Assembly (NCBI GenBank): GCA_947573015.1
Contig: CANPDS010000117.1
Location: 1-7,767, forward strand
Source: an uncultured Muribaculum sp.
Lineage (GTDB): Bacteria; Bacteroidota; Bacteroidia; Bacteroidales; Muribaculaceae
DNA length: 7,767 bases
Direction of reading: 5' to 3'
Shown here: piece after piece, positions 6,186 through 7,767 of the stretch
Position numbering within the stretch: position 1 is the first letter of the stretch
Layout of the letters: each line of letters begins with the position of its first letter
Program-made: the position numbers and the translations under genes
The notes under the pieces: model-generated
The model's input: the letters and a program-made list of their open reading frames with translations, nothing else
Told to the model about the DNA's origin: nothing
Database searches by the model: none

Positions 6186-7767
6186 ATGGAAAAATTTAAA
6201 CAATTATTATTGTCAGCGATCTGTGCAACTATTCCATGGGGAATAAGCGCTCAGACTATTTTTACATGTGGCGACAGCACGATGGCCGACTATGCTACCG
6301 ATGGCTCAACCCCAACCCGCGGTTGGGGGCAGTATTTCGGCACATTTTTTGACTCAGACATCACCGTTATCAACCGAGGAAAAGGCGGTATGGATGTGCA
6401 AGGATTTTATAATGGTGCAGCATATTGGCCTACAATCAAGAAGTCTCTTAAGCCCGGCGACTATGTGCTACTGCAATTCGCACATAACGATGAGAAAAAT
6501 GGAGGTATGGATGGTCAGCAGTTATATGACTATTACATAGGTATTGGTGATACGCAGACTGCCGCCACTGTTGATACCCGAGGGTCGATTCCTAATGATA
6601 CTTATGTAAAAACTCTCCGAAAACTTGTGGAGGAGACACGTGCGCTGGATGCAATTCCTCTTCTTGCCTCGTCAGTATGCCGTATGAATTTCACTAGTGA
6701 TGGAGACATCCGTCGTGCTGCACGCCACGATCTGGGCGACAGCTTCAGCAAACTTACCGCTGACGGACCTACTATCGGGAATAAGATTTCTGCTGATGAC
6801 CATTCTATGGATTTCCGTTGGCAGATGGAACAGCTTGCCTTGGAAATGACCGTTCCATTTATTGATCTTACAGAAGCTTCTCGTGAGTTATTTGTGAAGT
6901 ATGGTGATGCAAAGACTCACGAATTGCTATCTGATGGCCAAGGTTCCACCCACCTTAGTGTAGCCGGTGCGGCTCTGATAGCACGCAGATGTGCTGAGAT
7001 TATGAGCGACAAGGGCATCCTTGCCGATCATATCAACGTCAGCGATGCCGGATTAAGCATCTCCCCCACTTCCGGGAATCTTGGTGAGGCATATGTTGGG
7101 AATGTTCTTAATAAAGAGTTTACCATTACAGGATTCGGTCTGAGTCCTGAAAGTGGAAATGTCACCATCACTTCCGACGGTGTTTTTGATATATCCACTG
7201 ATAAGGTAAGATGGAGCAAATCCATACAGTTGCCATATGACGGCGGCACTATAATAGGTACCTTTTATGTAAAGGCTTCGCTCAAAAATCCCGGGGAACT
7301 CTCAGGAACACTTACGGCATCTGCTTCCAATTCTTCTATGAACATTCCGGTAAGCGCCACAGGACTGGCTATCCCCGGAAGTGGTGCATTGTCTTTGGTT
7401 TGGCCTTTGCAGACAGGTAGTGAATATGATCTCGATGGAGATATTAATGTAGGTGCCATGAATATTCATGGACTGGAAGTCGTAGAATATAATAATGGAA
7501 TCAATCTCGTGCCCACAGGAGGAGTATGGCCAGACGGTGATATTGATGAATCTCCGACACGTTACATTGAATTCGGTATTACGGTGCCGGATGGCAAAAC
7601 TGTAAGGATAAGCGGCATGTCAATGTCAATCGGAGGAATAGCCACCGATGCAATGCAGTGCCATGTGAGTTATTCCTCAATATCAGGATTCGGAGATCCT
7701 CATACATTTTATTCACCTGCGGCAATGGCCATGGGAGTTATGAATGAGGTATCGACCAAAGACATCA
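6186..7767 (+). CDS. Secreted SGNH esterase, rhamnogalacturonan acetylesterase-like (CE12), C-terminus outside window
   Basis: The frame is open from ATG 6186 to the right edge (527 codons). Residues 1-22 are a signal peptide ending ISA-Q; C13 does not sit in a proper lipobox. Residues 24-275 are an SGNH hydrolase: GDST with nucleophile S31, then TRGWGQ (44-49), NRGKGG (63-68), the H100-N101-D102 block and THLSVAGA with H256. This pattern, with FIDLTEASRE in the second half, fits CE12 enzymes that remove acetyl groups from rhamnogalacturonan. The catalytic Asp is unusual: the position three before H256 is G253, and the nearest Asp is D250. Residues about 281-398 form an Ig-like beta-sandwich of the kind often appended to Bacteroidota secreted enzymes. 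Residues 399-527 are a further beta-rich module I cannot name. What follows is unseen and could be another catalytic or sorting domain. The pectin context supports the substrate; acetyl-xylan or other acetylated glycans remain possible. Confidence 0.88.
   Translation, partial: MEKFKQLLLSAICATIPWGISAQTIFTCGDSTMADYATDGSTPTRGWGQYFGTFFDSDITVINRGKGGMDVQGFYNGAAYWPTIKKSLKPGDYVLLQFAHNDEKNGGMDGQQLYDYYIGIGDTQTAATVDTRGSIPNDTYVKTLRKLVEETRALDAIPLLASSVCRMNFTSDGDIRRAARHDLGDSFSKLTADGPTIGNKISADDHSMDFRWQMEQLALEMTVPFIDLTEASRELFVKYGDAKTHELLSDGQGSTHLSVAGAALIARRCAEIMSDKGILADHINVSDAGLSISPTSGNLGEAYVGNVLNKEFTITGFGLSPESGNVTITSDGVFDISTDKVRWSKSIQLPYDGGTIIGTFYVKASLKNPGELSGTLTASASNSSMNIPVSATGLAIPGSGALSLVWPLQTGSEYDLDGDINVGAMNIHGLEVVEYNNGINLVPTGGVWPDGDIDESPTRYIEFGITVPDGKTVRISGMSMSIGGIATDAMQCHVSYSSISGFGDPHTFYSPAAMAMGVMNEVSTKDI

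Noticed and set aside
6268..6540. Plus-strand open frame of 90 residues
   Set aside because: It is out of frame within the esterase gene, whose own frame carries the GDST and HND motifs.
7028..7459. Minus-strand open frames of 73 and 64 residues
   Set aside because: They are antisense to the Ig-like part of the esterase and have no recognisable domain.

Overview
The window looks like a pectin-degradation locus from a gut Bacteroidales bacterium, most likely Muribaculaceae or Prevotellaceae. The reasons are the Bacteroidota-type promoter elements (TAnnTTTG at -7, TTTG at -33), the absence of Shine-Dalgarno sequences, a periplasmic-propeller/Y_Y_Y sensor joined to an AraC-type DNA-binding domain, and secreted enzymes carrying Bacteroidota-style beta-sandwich modules. 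The placement rests on gene style only; no marker gene is present.

Layout. (1) Bases 1-3510, minus strand: a secreted multidomain enzyme, open at the left edge, with a signal peptide, an N-terminal region of unknown function, a CE8 pectin methylesterase, a fibronectin-III-like linker and a PL1-type pectate lyase. 1170 residues are visible and the C-terminus is missing. (2) Bases 3511-3710: a divergent intergenic region with promoter elements in both directions, a 12-bp direct repeat and an inverted repeat. (3) Bases 3711-6068, plus strand: a 785-residue membrane-spanning regulator built like a hybrid two-component system sensor but with no histidine kinase, ATPase or receiver domain. (4) Bases 6069-6185: a short intergenic region with a -7 promoter element and no convincing terminator. 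(5) Bases 6186-7767, plus strand: a secreted SGNH esterase resembling rhamnogalacturonan acetylesterases (CE12), followed by an Ig-like module and a further beta-rich module, cut by the right edge after 527 residues.

How the parts may work together (inference). The regulator would sense a pectin fragment in the periplasm and switch on the two flanking enzyme genes. The CE8-PL1 protein would remove methyl esters from homogalacturonan and then cleave the exposed polygalacturonate. The esterase would remove acetyl groups from the rhamnogalacturonan or galacturonan backbone. The regulator has a complete -33/-7 promoter, while both enzyme genes have a clear -7 element without a recognisable -33 box. 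This is what one would expect of a constitutively made activator and activator-dependent targets. No SusC/SusD transporter genes, RNA genes, mobile elements or CRISPR arrays are visible.
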